62,150 nucleotides of DNA from CAYRQP01 sp964426545. Lineage in GTDB: Bacteria > Fermentibacterota > Fermentibacteria > Fermentibacterales > JCC-6. Each line of letters begins with the position of its first letter. The stretch's first letter is position 1. The translations under genes were made by a program, and so were the position numbers. Positions 24,939 to 33,493 of the stretch are shown here, piece by piece. The notes under the pieces are model-generated. The model ran no database searches. It was given only the letters and a program-made list of their open reading frames with translations, and was not told where the DNA came from. The DNA lies in NCBI GenBank assembly GCA_964426545.1, contig CAYRQP010000012.1, positions 1 to 62,150 of the forward strand, in the 5' to 3' direction.

Positions 24939-26093
24939 ATGGACTTCTCGTTCACGACAGTAGGGAGAATTCTCTTTGGTTGCGGGGTATCTTCCCGCAT
25001 TGCTGAGATCACGACCGAATACGGAGAGCACCCTCTTGTTATTACGGGGAAGGATGCAAACCGCGCCAAGTGGCTTATCAGCATTCTCGATTCCGCAGAG
25101 CTGGACTATACAATCTTCTCAGTTCCCGGAGAACCGGATATCGAACTTATCGATAGAATCACAATACTTGCACGGGGAAGTAAATGTGATGTCGTGATTG
25201 GAGTAGGGGGTGGGAGTGTGATAGATGCGGGGAAGGCTGCCTCGGCACTCATCCCAAATACCGGCAACCCCCTGGATTACCTTGAAGTAATCGGACGGGG
25301 CGAAAAACTGACAGAAGCTCCGCTTCCTTACATTGCACTTCCTACAACTTCCGGAACAGGGAGTGAAGTGACAAAGAACGCGGTTCTGAAATCACGGCAG
25401 CATAGAGTCAAAATAAGCCTTCGAAGCCCCTTGATGTTCCCGACTGTTGCTATAGTTGACCCGGAACTCACACTCAGCCTTCCTTCTGATGTTACTGCAT
25501 GGACGGGAATGGACGCACTGGTACAGAACATAGAGCCCTTTGTATCCCTGAAATCAAACCCGCTAAGTGAAGCGATTGCCCACCGGGGACTGAAGGAAGC
25601 CGCATTGCATCTTTATCCCGCATATACGGACGGTGATTCGCTTCAGCATAGGGTAGGGATGTCAGTCGCAAGTCTTCATGGAGGGCTGGCTCTCGCTAAT
25701 TCGGGACTTGGAGCAGTTCACGGGTGTGCAGGAGTTATCGGTGGTATGTTCGATGCACCGCATGGTGCTGTCTGCGGATGCCTACTCCCTTATGTGATGG
25801 AAGAGAATATCAGGTATCTTGAAGCCAGAGACGCTTCCAATTCGGTTCTGGGAAGATATGAAGAGATAAGCCGGATACTTACCGGAGATTTGAATGTATC
25901 TCCGCTTGACGGTGTGCAGTGGGTCAATGAACTCACACGGAAACTGACTATACCCGGATTAGCATCATTTGGTGTATCTTCGAGTGATATAGATGAAATC
26001 GTTTCGAAATCACGAGAATCGAGCAGTATGAAAGGCAATCCTGTCAAACTACCGGACAGTACCCTCGTGTCTATTCTCGAAAAGGCATTGTAG
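24939..26093 (+). CDS. Iron-containing (group III) alcohol dehydrogenase
   Basis: 384 aa. NAD(P)-dependent reduction or oxidation of an alcohol/aldehyde. The dinucleotide loop is GVGGGSVIDAGKA (88-100); LPTTSGTGSEVT is the second signature. Metal ligands map to D192 and Q196 in TGMDALVQNIE, H261 in GAVHGCAG and H275 in DAPHGAV. The usual His at position 196 is Gln, as in a subset of the family, so the metal may differ or bind differently. The start at 24939 is five bases after the ABM stop, and the kinase gene begins two bases after its own stop. Confidence 0.88.
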   Translation: MDFSFTTVGRILFGCGVSSRIAEITTEYGEHPLVITGKDANRAKWLISILDSAELDYTIFSVPGEPDIELIDRITILARGSKCDVVIGVGGGSVIDAGKAASALIPNTGNPLDYLEVIGRGEKLTEAPLPYIALPTTSGTGSEVTKNAVLKSRQHRVKISLRSPLMFPTVAIVDPELTLSLPSDVTAWTGMDALVQNIEPFVSLKSNPLSEAIAHRGLKEAALHLYPAYTDGDSLQHRVGMSVASLHGGLALANSGLGAVHGCAGVIGGMFDAPHGAVCGCLLPYVMEENIRYLEARDASNSVLGRYEEISRILTGDLNVSPLDGVQWVNELTRKLTIPGLASFGVSSSDIDEIVSKSRESSSMKGNPVKLPDSTLVSILEKAL

Positions 26094-26094
26094 A

Positions 26095-28959
26095 ATGAAT
26101 TTGGAACAAGTTGCTTCTCTGACCAAACTGGAGATAAGGACGGAACCGCACTGGACTCTAAATGAGAGTGAATTCAGTACCCGTATTTTCCTGCTTGGAG
26201 AGTCGATACTACTTATTTCGACATCGGGTAGAATCGATACCGCGGAAATACATCAGCGAATTAAACTGCTTGAAACCGTCATCGCAGAACTCGGTCTGGC
26301 AATGAATGAATGCATCGTCATTGAGGATACTACCGAAGTTTCTGAATTGACCCTGTCTGCAAGGCAGATATTCGGGAAGTGGTTAATAGACCAGGTGGAA
26401 CATTTCAAACTCCTGATATTCAACAACCCGGATACAAAAGTCGAGACATCGATTCGCTTCAGGATGAGCCTTCAACCGTCTTTCGGTAAATGGGTATGGA
26501 TAGCTAAGGGTTTGGAGGAAGCACTCGAGCTCACGGAACAGTGTTCTAAAGGCGTTTCTCCATTGGAAGTTGTTTCAGAAGAAGCGACAGTCCCGTCTGA
26601 AAGTAACAAAAAACTCACAAATCTTCTCGGGTATATCGGGAATCTCGTTTGGCTGGGGAATATGGATCTGCAGTTGCCCGAAGAACTGGGAGAAGATGAT
26701 TCCTGGACAGACCTTTATGCAGCGATGAAAGTTCTGCGGGAGGACATCAAGCAGATGCTCCTCAACAAGAACAGGGAAGTAGATGAACTCGGGGAGAGAG
26801 TCAGAGACAGAACATCCGACCTGGAAGCAGCACTGAGGAAATCCAGAACGGCTGAGGAGCAGCAGTATGCAACCAACCTGGATCTTATTCAGCTTCGAAA
26901 GTACAGCGAAACCAAACTTAAAGAAGCAGAAGCTCTGTTGTACGGTGTTAAAGTGCTTAACAGTTCACTTGATTCAGGGGATCCTATAGAAGGTCTTATG
27001 ACAATCATGAAGGAATTCCTGCATTATGAACACATCTTTCTTCTGTTTCTGGATGATGATGGAAAATGTACGACTAATTTTCACTCTGATGAAATGTTCA
27101 TAGAACTGGAATGGACACAGGGAGAGTTTTTCAAACGCCTAGAAGAAGGAAGGGCGATAGCTGTATTCGATACTTCTCTTATTCCTGAGTGGCAGGGACA
27201 GCCTGCCGAATTATTATCGACCTGTGTTTCCGCCCTCCACATCCCGCTCGGTCTTTCACACAGAACCGGCATCCTTATCTGTACCGGTTCGAAACACGGC
27301 AGTTTCTCCCGCGAAGATGCTGATTTTGCTCAAAACCTCTCAGTGCTGGCAGCGCAGGCAATACGGAATGCAGATATGCTCAAAGAACTTAGGAGCGCAC
27401 GCACATATCTCGAAGAAAAGGTAAAAGAAAGAACCCGTGAAGTCAGAAGTCTTGCGCAGTTTGCAACAGACAATCCGAATCCCATGATGAGAATATCCGG
27501 AGACGGAATCCTTCTGTATGCCAATAAGGCGAGTTCCGACATTCTCGATGATTGGAAGACTGAAGCGGAAAAACCGGTCCCCGAGTTTATGAAGTATCTT
27601 ATAAATCGAACCATCGATGTGAATGAAGTGAGCGTTACAGAATTGAACTATGGAGATAAGACCGTTCAGCTGACTCTCGCCCCGGTACCTATTGACAATT
27701 ATGTCTCTGTTTACGGTACTGACATTTCAGAGAGAGTGAACGCTCAGGCGGCGCTTGAACACGAAAGAGGAGTGCTGGAAATACGCGTGTTGGAGCGGAC
27801 TGAAGAACTCAGCACTGCAAATGAACAGTTGTTCAATGCAATGGAGACAAAGGACAAATTTCTAGCAAGAATGAGTCACGAACTTCGGACACCGCTGAAT
27901 GCAATAATGGGATTCTCAGAATCGCTTCAGCATGATGTGTATGGACCTCTGACAGATAGACAAACCCCTATAATCAAGAAAATTGCCACAAGCGGAAAGG
28001 ATCTGCTTGCACTCATAAATGATGTCCTTGATTTCTCGAAGATGCAGACTGATAAGTTTTCTCTTTTGAAAAGTGCATTTTTCCTTGCAAAGACTGCGGA
28101 GAGTTCTCTACATCTCGTTCAGCACATAGTCGAAAAGAAGGAACAGACATTGTCACTGGATGTCGATGAGACAATCCGTGTAGTTGCTGACGAAAGAAGG
28201 GTAAAGCAGATTATAGTGAACCTCCTGAGCAATGCTGTGAAGTTCACGGAAGAGAAGGGTGAGATATCACTCGAGATTAAGGGAGACCGTTCAGAGGAAA
28301 TGGTGTATATCACTGTAAGAGATACCGGAATCGGTATATCCGAAGATGATATGGACATACTTTTCGTACCGTTCGAGCAAATCGATAGCAGTATTTCGAG
28401 AAAGTACGAAGGAACCGGGCTCGGTCTCGATATTTCTAAGAGACTGGCAGAACTTCACGGCGGAGACATCACCGTCGAAAGTGTTGTTGGGGAGGGGAGT
28501 GCCTTTACCCTAAACCTGCCGTGGGAAGAACCGGAAGATGAACCCGAGGAAACAGAAGAAGAAATTAAAGAAACAATAACTCCCGATCCCGACTCACTTC
28601 ATGTACTCCTCGTCGAAGATAACGAAGATAATATCCAGACAATCAAAGACTATCTCGAATCGACCGGAATAAGAGTGTCTGTGACAACCAATGGAATCAA
28701 GGCTCTGAAAGTCCTCGACAGTGTAATACCGGACCTAATCCTTATGGATGTTTTCATGCCAGAGATGGACGGACTCGAAGCAACGCGCATAATCCGCGAA
28801 GAGAGAGGACTGACAAACCTTCCCATCATTGCACTCACAGCCCTTGCAATGGATTCTGACATGGAGAAGTGCCTTGAAGCCGGTGCCACCGAGTACTTCA
28901 CCAAACCCGTCAGGTTCGGCAAACTCGTCGAAGCCATCCACCGCCTTTGCAATAAATAA
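26095..28959 (+). CDS. Hybrid sensor histidine kinase/response regulator with GAF and PAS domains
   Basis: 954 aa, no membrane segment. Layout: an unassigned N-terminal domain (1-170); coiled coil (about 215-275); GAF (about 285-430); a second coiled coil; PAS (about 455-550); HisKA with phospho-acceptor H595 in MSHELRTPLNAIMGFSES; HATPase with IVNLLSNAVKFTEEKGE, DTGIGI and GTGLGLDISKRL; an acidic linker; and a receiver domain with D885 in LILMDVFMPEMDG. It is predicted to autophosphorylate and pass phosphate to its own receiver. No output regulator is adjacent. The operon position after FIST suggests that the FIST protein supplies the signal. Confidence 0.9.
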   Translation: MNLEQVASLTKLEIRTEPHWTLNESEFSTRIFLLGESILLISTSGRIDTAEIHQRIKLLETVIAELGLAMNECIVIEDTTEVSELTLSARQIFGKWLIDQVEHFKLLIFNNPDTKVETSIRFRMSLQPSFGKWVWIAKGLEEALELTEQCSKGVSPLEVVSEEATVPSESNKKLTNLLGYIGNLVWLGNMDLQLPEELGEDDSWTDLYAAMKVLREDIKQMLLNKNREVDELGERVRDRTSDLEAALRKSRTAEEQQYATNLDLIQLRKYSETKLKEAEALLYGVKVLNSSLDSGDPIEGLMTIMKEFLHYEHIFLLFLDDDGKCTTNFHSDEMFIELEWTQGEFFKRLEEGRAIAVFDTSLIPEWQGQPAELLSTCVSALHIPLGLSHRTGILICTGSKHGSFSREDADFAQNLSVLAAQAIRNADMLKELRSARTYLEEKVKERTREVRSLAQFATDNPNPMMRISGDGILLYANKASSDILDDWKTEAEKPVPEFMKYLINRTIDVNEVSVTELNYGDKTVQLTLAPVPIDNYVSVYGTDISERVNAQAALEHERGVLEIRVLERTEELSTANEQLFNAMETKDKFLARMSHELRTPLNAIMGFSESLQHDVYGPLTDRQTPIIKKIATSGKDLLALINDVLDFSKMQTDKFSLLKSAFFLAKTAESSLHLVQHIVEKKEQTLSLDVDETIRVVADERRVKQIIVNLLSNAVKFTEEKGEISLEIKGDRSEEMVYITVRDTGIGISEDDMDILFVPFEQIDSSISRKYEGTGLGLDISKRLAELHGGDITVESVVGEGSAFTLNLPWEEPEDEPEETEEEIKETITPDPDSLHVLLVEDNEDNIQTIKDYLESTGIRVSVTTNGIKALKVLDSVIPDLILMDVFMPEMDGLEATRIIREERGLTNLPIIALTALAMDSDMEKCLEAGATEYFTKPVRFGKLVEAIHRLCNK

Positions 28960-29037
28960 GTATGCAGGATACTTTTCGAAGATACAATCTATACGATGCT
29001 TTGCGCCGATTTGAGAGCAAAAAAGTATCCCGCATAC
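28960..29037 (+). terminator. Long inverted repeat after the hybrid kinase gene
   Basis: GTATGCAGGATACTTTT (28960-28976) pairs with AAAAGTATCCCGCATAC (29021-29037) through 17 positions, one of them G-U, around a 44-base loop. It begins at the base after the stop codon and precedes tRNA-Cys. It probably ends or stabilises the kinase transcript. Confidence 0.55.
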
Positions 29038-29105
29038 ATTTTCGAGTGACATATAATTACGCTTGCGGTTATATTTGTAAATGTGTATTATTCAACTCCG
29101 TTTAG

Positions 29106-29180
29106 GGCGGCGTAGCCAAGTGGGAAGGCAGTGGACTGCAAATCCACCATGCATCGGTTCAAATCCGATCGCCGCCTCCA
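29106..29180 (+). tRNA. tRNA-Cys (GCA)
   Basis: Acceptor GGCGGCG (29106-29112) pairs with CGCCGCC (29170-29176). The anticodon stem GTGGA/TCCAC encloses CTGCAAA with anticodon GCA. The discriminator is T (29177), as expected for tRNA-Cys, and CCA is encoded (29178-29180). Confidence 0.95.
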
Positions 29181-29198
29181 ACCTTTCGGGAAGATATA

Positions 29199-29339
29199 AT
29201 GAAGAAAAAAACACTAATCAGTATTCTACTTGTTTTTCTCGCAGTTATCAGCTGTATATCCGGTTATGTATATGGTGACCCACTGTCCATTTGGCAGAAA
29301 GCCACCAATGTCTGTCTCGAATGCATTGGTATCGGCTGA
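29199..29339 (+). CDS. CD1871A-family CxxC membrane miniprotein
   Basis: 46 aa: one N-terminal membrane helix (about 5-24), then a short exposed tail with C39-x2-C42 in TNVCLECIGIG. This matches the CD1871A family of tiny CxxC proteins, which lie next to polyferredoxin membrane proteins and thioredoxins, as here. The start follows a moderate GGGAAGA site. The stop overlaps the next gene (TGATG), so the two are translationally coupled. The function is unknown; a redox role for the CxxC pair is inferred. Confidence 0.8.
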   Translation: MKKKTLISILLVFLAVISCISGYVYGDPLSIWQKATNVCLECIGIG

Positions 29340-30238
29340 TGTTTGGGCGAGGTCTTCCAGTACCGTCCCGACTCAAAAGGTACCGTATGCTTCGGCGTAT
29401 AATCCAGAGTATCTCACTGATTGGGACAAACCTGTATTATCAGGGCTGGATAAGCGGGACCATCTTCACGGGGCAGTCGAAGATGTTCTGTGTGCCCGGA
29501 CTTCATTGTTACTCCTGTCCTTCGAGTGTTCTAGCGTGTCCCGTTGGTTCACTTCAAAGTATTGTCAGTACCAATGGTTTTCTGGCAGGTATTACAACCG
29601 GGAATCCTGATTCGATAATTGTTCTCGGAGTATTGGGGTTTCTTCTGGCTATCGGTTTTGTTGCCGGAAGAATCGCCTGTGGATGGGTCTGTCCGTTCGG
29701 ATTGCTGCAGGAGATGCTTTATAAGATTCCGTTTCCCAAGAAGAAAATAGCGACGGCTTGGAGACATGCAAAGTATGTTGTTCTTGTATTGTTTGTCTTT
29801 CTGCTTCCCATGACATTAAAGTTGACACCCGGAGCCGGCGGGGATCCGTGGTTCTGCAAGGCAATATGTCCGTCAGGAACACTCACGGCAGGTATTCCGC
29901 TGGTTCTGTATGACGGAGGTGAAATGCTGAACCCCGGTTTTCTGTTTACATGGAAGACTGCTGTTCTTGTGCTGATTCTGCTGTGGGCGATGATATCGAA
30001 GCGTCCCTTCTGCAGAGTAATTTGTCCATTGGGTGCATTCTGGGGAGTTGTCGGAAAAGCTTCAGTATTCAAGATGCGTGTCGATAATAAATGTGTGAAG
30101 TGCGGACAGTGTAAAACAGTGTGCGCTGTCGATATTGCTATCTACAGGGAACAAAAATCAGCTGAATGTGTCAGATGCGGCGAGTGTATTAAAATATGTC
30201 CGGTGAAAGCCATTCATCACGATACGGGCGGTGACTGA
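29339..30238 (+). CDS. Membrane-bound 4Fe-4S polyferredoxin (NapH/NosR C-terminal-like)
   Basis: 299 aa from the ATG at 29339, coupled to the upstream miniprotein. A cysteine set near the N-terminus (C51, C57, C60, C67) is followed by membrane helices carrying CGWVCPFGLLQE, CKAICPSGTL and CRVICPLGAFWG motifs. A C-terminal 2[4Fe-4S] ferredoxin has CVKCGQCKTVC and CVRCGECIKICPVKA. The pattern is that of NapH/NosR/RdxA-type proteins, which carry electrons across or along the inner membrane. Its stop overlaps the thioredoxin gene. The trio may deliver electrons to a periplasmic dithiol protein. Confidence 0.85.
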   Translation: MFGRGLPVPSRLKRYRMLRRIIQSISLIGTNLYYQGWISGTIFTGQSKMFCVPGLHCYSCPSSVLACPVGSLQSIVSTNGFLAGITTGNPDSIIVLGVLGFLLAIGFVAGRIACGWVCPFGLLQEMLYKIPFPKKKIATAWRHAKYVVLVLFVFLLPMTLKLTPGAGGDPWFCKAICPSGTLTAGIPLVLYDGGEMLNPGFLFTWKTAVLVLILLWAMISKRPFCRVICPLGAFWGVVGKASVFKMRVDNKCVKCGQCKTVCAVDIAIYREQKSAECVRCGECIKICPVKAIHHDTGGD

Positions 30239-31050
30239 TGAAACTGTACAATAAGCCTATGGATTATCTCTGGATTCTGTTCATTGCGGTGTTTCTTATT
30301 CCTGTCTTCATCTATTCGTCGAAAGACTGCATTGAAGTGTCAGCAGTCCAGGGTCAGCTTCTTTCAGGCAGAGATGCACTCGACAGTCTTATTATCGAGT
30401 CGGAGGGACGCCCGGTGCTTGTTAACTTCTGGGCGACCTGGTGCAGTCCGTGCGTGGGGGAACTTCCCGAAATAGACGAACTGTATCTATCGATGGGGGA
30501 CAGTGTTACCATTGCTGCAGTAAGCATAGATGAAAACCTCGACGAACTGCTGTACTTCAGGGAGAAAACTCCGCTTGCGATGCCCGTAATCTGGCTTTCT
30601 CTCACAGAAGTCGATGAACTGCGGACTGAATGGGACCTGCCTGATGTAGTACCCGTAACGAGAATACTTGACTCAGGGGGTAAAGAAGTGCTGACGGTTG
30701 CCGGGGTACGCAGCCGTGAGTTCTTTCATTCTGCTCTTGTCAGTGCAATGAGCGGGGATGATATAGTCAATGAAGTCGAGACTTCAGATGGCGAAGTACA
30801 CATCAATGTCGTGGGATTCCCGAATGATTCAACTACTGTAGTTCTGCTTGAAAGAGCTATCGAACTTGCCGGTGATGAAGGGGTGGATTTCTATGACCCG
30901 TCGGTACCTGCAGACAGCATTGCCATCGATTCTCTTTATCTCCCGCAAGGCGAATACCCTTATGCCCAGCCCTGCGTTGGTTTAGCCTGTGGAAGACCGG
31001 CTCACACACCGCAGGAACTCGACGAATACATACGCCAGCTTCTCGACTAA
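30238..31050 (+). CDS. TlpA-like membrane-anchored thioredoxin-fold protein
   Basis: 270 aa. An N-terminal signal anchor (about 9-27) puts the rest outside the cytoplasm. The thioredoxin domain (about 40-165) carries the redox pair C69/C72 in VNFWATWCSPCVGELPEID, the TlpA/ResA signature. A C-terminal part (about 175-270) has no clear match and contains two Cys in AQPCVGLACG. It overlaps the polyferredoxin stop by one base. Likely role: periplasmic thiol reduction or oxidation, fed by the neighbouring membrane Fe-S protein. The client is unknown. Confidence 0.85.
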   Translation: MKLYNKPMDYLWILFIAVFLIPVFIYSSKDCIEVSAVQGQLLSGRDALDSLIIESEGRPVLVNFWATWCSPCVGELPEIDELYLSMGDSVTIAAVSIDENLDELLYFREKTPLAMPVIWLSLTEVDELRTEWDLPDVVPVTRILDSGGKEVLTVAGVRSREFFHSALVSAMSGDDIVNEVETSDGEVHINVVGFPNDSTTVVLLERAIELAGDEGVDFYDPSVPADSIAIDSLYLPQGEYPYAQPCVGLACGRPAHTPQELDEYIRQLLD

Positions 31051-31069
31051 CCTGCATACGGATTGACCC

Positions 31070-32074
31070 ATGCCTGTAATATCAGTTGTCCTCCCTTTCC
31101 GCAATGGTGAAAAGTACTTTGCCGAAGCACTGGATTCTCTTGTTTCCCAGAGTTTCAGGGATTTCGAAGTACTTCTTATAAATGACGGGTCGACTGACAA
31201 TTCTGTCGTAATCGCTGTAAAGTACGCGGATACTGATAATCGTTTCAAGTTGATTGAGAATTCGGGTTCGGGACTCGTCGATGCATTGAACACCGGTCTC
31301 AGTCAGGCAAAAGGGGAGTGGATATCTCGGATGGACTGCGATGATGTCTGCATGCCGGAGCGGTTTTCAAAACAGTTTGTACTTGCTGAGAAGTGCGGAG
31401 AGAAGACTGTGGTTTCATGTATGGTAGAAAGCTTTCGAGAAAGCGGTCTGTCTGATGGATATGCTGCGTATGATGCGTGGCTAAACGGTCTTATCGAGTC
31501 CGTGGAAATAGAGAAGAATATTTTTGTTGAAAGCCCGATTCCACACCCGAGTGCGTTCTATAACCGAAAGGCAGTTCTCGAATCAGGTGGGTACACAGAA
31601 AGGGTACTACCTGAAGATTATGAGCTGTGGTTGCGTTTATGGAGTCTTGGATTTGAATTTCAGAGAATACCCGAAGTGCTCCTGCGATGGCGTGATACAG
31701 ATGACCGATTTTCGAGAGTTAGTTCGAAATACTCACTCACATCATTCTACAAACTAAAGGCACGCTATCTTGCGAAAGCCCCTTGCATGACCGGGAAAAA
31801 GGTTGTGATTGCAGGAAGCGGACAGACTGCGCGAAGGCTTGCTAAATGTCTCGAAGATGAAGGATTTCAGATAATTGCATTTATCGACCCATCGGATGGA
31901 AGAGCCGGGGAATCCCTTCGGGGAAAGCCGATAATCGGCATCACCGGGATGGGTGATTTCGCGGGTACTCCAATTGTAGCGGCATCGAGAGCTTCGGGGG
32001 CTAGAAAGAATATCCGGGAATTTCTGAACGGTAGGGGACTAATTGAGATGACAGACTATATCGTTTGCTCATAG
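31070..32074 (+). CDS. Family 2 glycosyltransferase fused to a C-terminal Rossmann-like domain
   Basis: 334 aa. The N-terminal GT-A domain (1 to about 220) has PVISVVLPFRNGEKYFAEAL, LINDGSTDNS and the metal-binding MDCDDVC, followed by LPEDYELWLRLWSLG. From residue 244 a separate domain begins with KVVIAGSGQTARRLAKCLED and IIAFIDP, an alpha/beta nucleotide-binding-like start similar to PglD-type acyltransferase N-termini or short Rossmann units. The two are in one frame with no sign of an assembly join. The sugar donor is unknown. It lies before the GH57 gene, 65 bases apart. Confidence 0.82.
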   Translation: MPVISVVLPFRNGEKYFAEALDSLVSQSFRDFEVLLINDGSTDNSVVIAVKYADTDNRFKLIENSGSGLVDALNTGLSQAKGEWISRMDCDDVCMPERFSKQFVLAEKCGEKTVVSCMVESFRESGLSDGYAAYDAWLNGLIESVEIEKNIFVESPIPHPSAFYNRKAVLESGGYTERVLPEDYELWLRLWSLGFEFQRIPEVLLRWRDTDDRFSRVSSKYSLTSFYKLKARYLAKAPCMTGKKVVIAGSGQTARRLAKCLEDEGFQIIAFIDPSDGRAGESLRGKPIIGITGMGDFAGTPIVAASRASGARKNIREFLNGRGLIEMTDYIVCS

Positions 32075-32139
32075 ACGCACATGTGCATTGTCTATGTTTT
32101 GCAGAAGTATATTACATCAGTTTAAACTGAGAGGTTTTA

Positions 32140-33282
32140 ATGAAACATATCGGATTACTTCTGCACTTCTATCAGCCGCCGACACAGGACATTGCCATTG
32201 TAAGGCGAATCGATGATGAGTGTTATACACCGCTGTTCAGACTTCTGAGTAAGACTTCAGCCCGGGTGACTGTCAACATTAACTACTCTTTGACAGAACA
32301 ACTTGCATCCTATTCATCTCCTTCTTTGGAGTATCTGACCTCTGCAGCGGGAATCGAGTTTACGGATTCAGGAGCATATCATCCCATCCTTCCGCTGATA
32401 GATACAGATGATGTAGTCAGGCAGGCGAAACTCAACAGGAGCGGGAATGCAGCAATTCTCGGAGTGGACTATTCACCGATTGGTTTTTTCCCGCCTGAGA
32501 TGGCGTGGCACCCCGGAATTGCAGATACGCTTCTCTCGCTGGGGTATGAGTGGACAATTACCGATGATATCCCCTGGATGTGGAAAAGCAATGAAGTACC
32601 GTGCAGGACAATCCCTCAAATGAATGGCTTGAAGATATTTCTCAGGAGCAACATGTGGAGCAACAGAATTTCTTTTCACGGGGATGACGGCAAGGTGATG
32701 GCGGATGAAATACTCAGGGGATTGAACAGCTGGGCCGGGCACGACGAAGATACCTATCTTATTATTGCAATGGACGGCGAAACCTACGGGCACCACAGAA
32801 AAGGAATGATTCATAATTTTCTTCGTCCGTTTATCGAAAGACTGGACGAGAATCCTGATTCCCGTCTTTCTGCTTTGAGTGAGATAGCGTCAATGTTCCC
32901 CGGGAAGGAATGTACGGTACCGTCCGGAAGCTGGTCGACTACCGAAGCTGATCTCGATTCAGGGAAACCATGGCCGCTGTGGGATGACCGTGATAATCCC
33001 GTTCACAAACCGCTTTGGGATCTGTTGAAAATTGTTCGGGGGTGGGTGCGGGAGTGCAAATCTGAGAGGGCTGGTATTTTAGCCGATAAAATGTTATACT
33101 CGTGTCCGTTCTGGTGGGCTTCTGCAGGGCATTTCGATGCCGCACAGGTTCGCCGTGGTTTAGAACTTATTCTGGAAACAGCTGAGGCTGTATATGCCGA
33201 TAAAGGTGACCGCTCCATGATGGATCGGGTGATGACAGCCGCGTGCAGTATTCCGGTAATAACCGGAGAGGATACGGATTAA
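32140..33282 (+). CDS. Glycoside hydrolase family 57 protein
   Basis: 380 aa. GH57 (beta/alpha)7-barrel: KHIGLLLHFYQPPTQD at the N-terminus, probable nucleophile E120 in GFFPPEMAWHPGI and probable acid/base D212 in IIAMDGETYGHH. Family members act on alpha-glucans (alpha-amylase, 4-alpha-glucanotransferase, amylopullulanase, alpha-galactosidase). At 380 aa this is shorter than the glucanotransferases and matches the compact subfamily. The stop overlaps the next start (TAATG). A role in storage or capsule glucan turnover is inferred. Confidence 0.87.
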   Translation: MKHIGLLLHFYQPPTQDIAIVRRIDDECYTPLFRLLSKTSARVTVNINYSLTEQLASYSSPSLEYLTSAAGIEFTDSGAYHPILPLIDTDDVVRQAKLNRSGNAAILGVDYSPIGFFPPEMAWHPGIADTLLSLGYEWTITDDIPWMWKSNEVPCRTIPQMNGLKIFLRSNMWSNRISFHGDDGKVMADEILRGLNSWAGHDEDTYLIIAMDGETYGHHRKGMIHNFLRPFIERLDENPDSRLSALSEIASMFPGKECTVPSGSWSTTEADLDSGKPWPLWDDRDNPVHKPLWDLLKIVRGWVRECKSERAGILADKMLYSCPFWWASAGHFDAAQVRRGLELILETAEAVYADKGDRSMMDRVMTAACSIPVITGEDTD

Positions 33283-33482
33283 TGCCGAAAAAAGAGAAGA
33301 CCTTTGCTGCAAAACTGGCACATGAAGCAAGAAAACTTCATAAGCATGAATGTGATGTATGCGGGCAGGAAAAGGTTCCTGTTGTATTCTACAAAGCCCT
33401 CTATAGTGATGAGGGGAACTGGCGTCCGCAGCGCCGCAGACTCAAGGTGTGCGACTGCAACAGAGCCGAAGTTTACGGATAA
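33282..33482 (+). CDS. Small Cys-containing protein (possible zinc-binding)
   Basis: 66 aa. Starts at the ATG overlapping the GH57 stop. A basic N-terminus (MPKKEKTFAAKLAHEARKLH) precedes HECDVCGQEKVP and, at the end, LKVCDCNRAEVYG; the two Cys pairs could bind one zinc. No family recognised. Its tight coupling to the upstream gene and the 11-base gap to the next argue that it is real. Confidence 0.6.
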   Translation: MPKKEKTFAAKLAHEARKLHKHECDVCGQEKVPVVFYKALYSDEGNWRPQRRRLKVCDCNRAEVYG

Positions 33483-33493
33483 AAGAAAATAAC

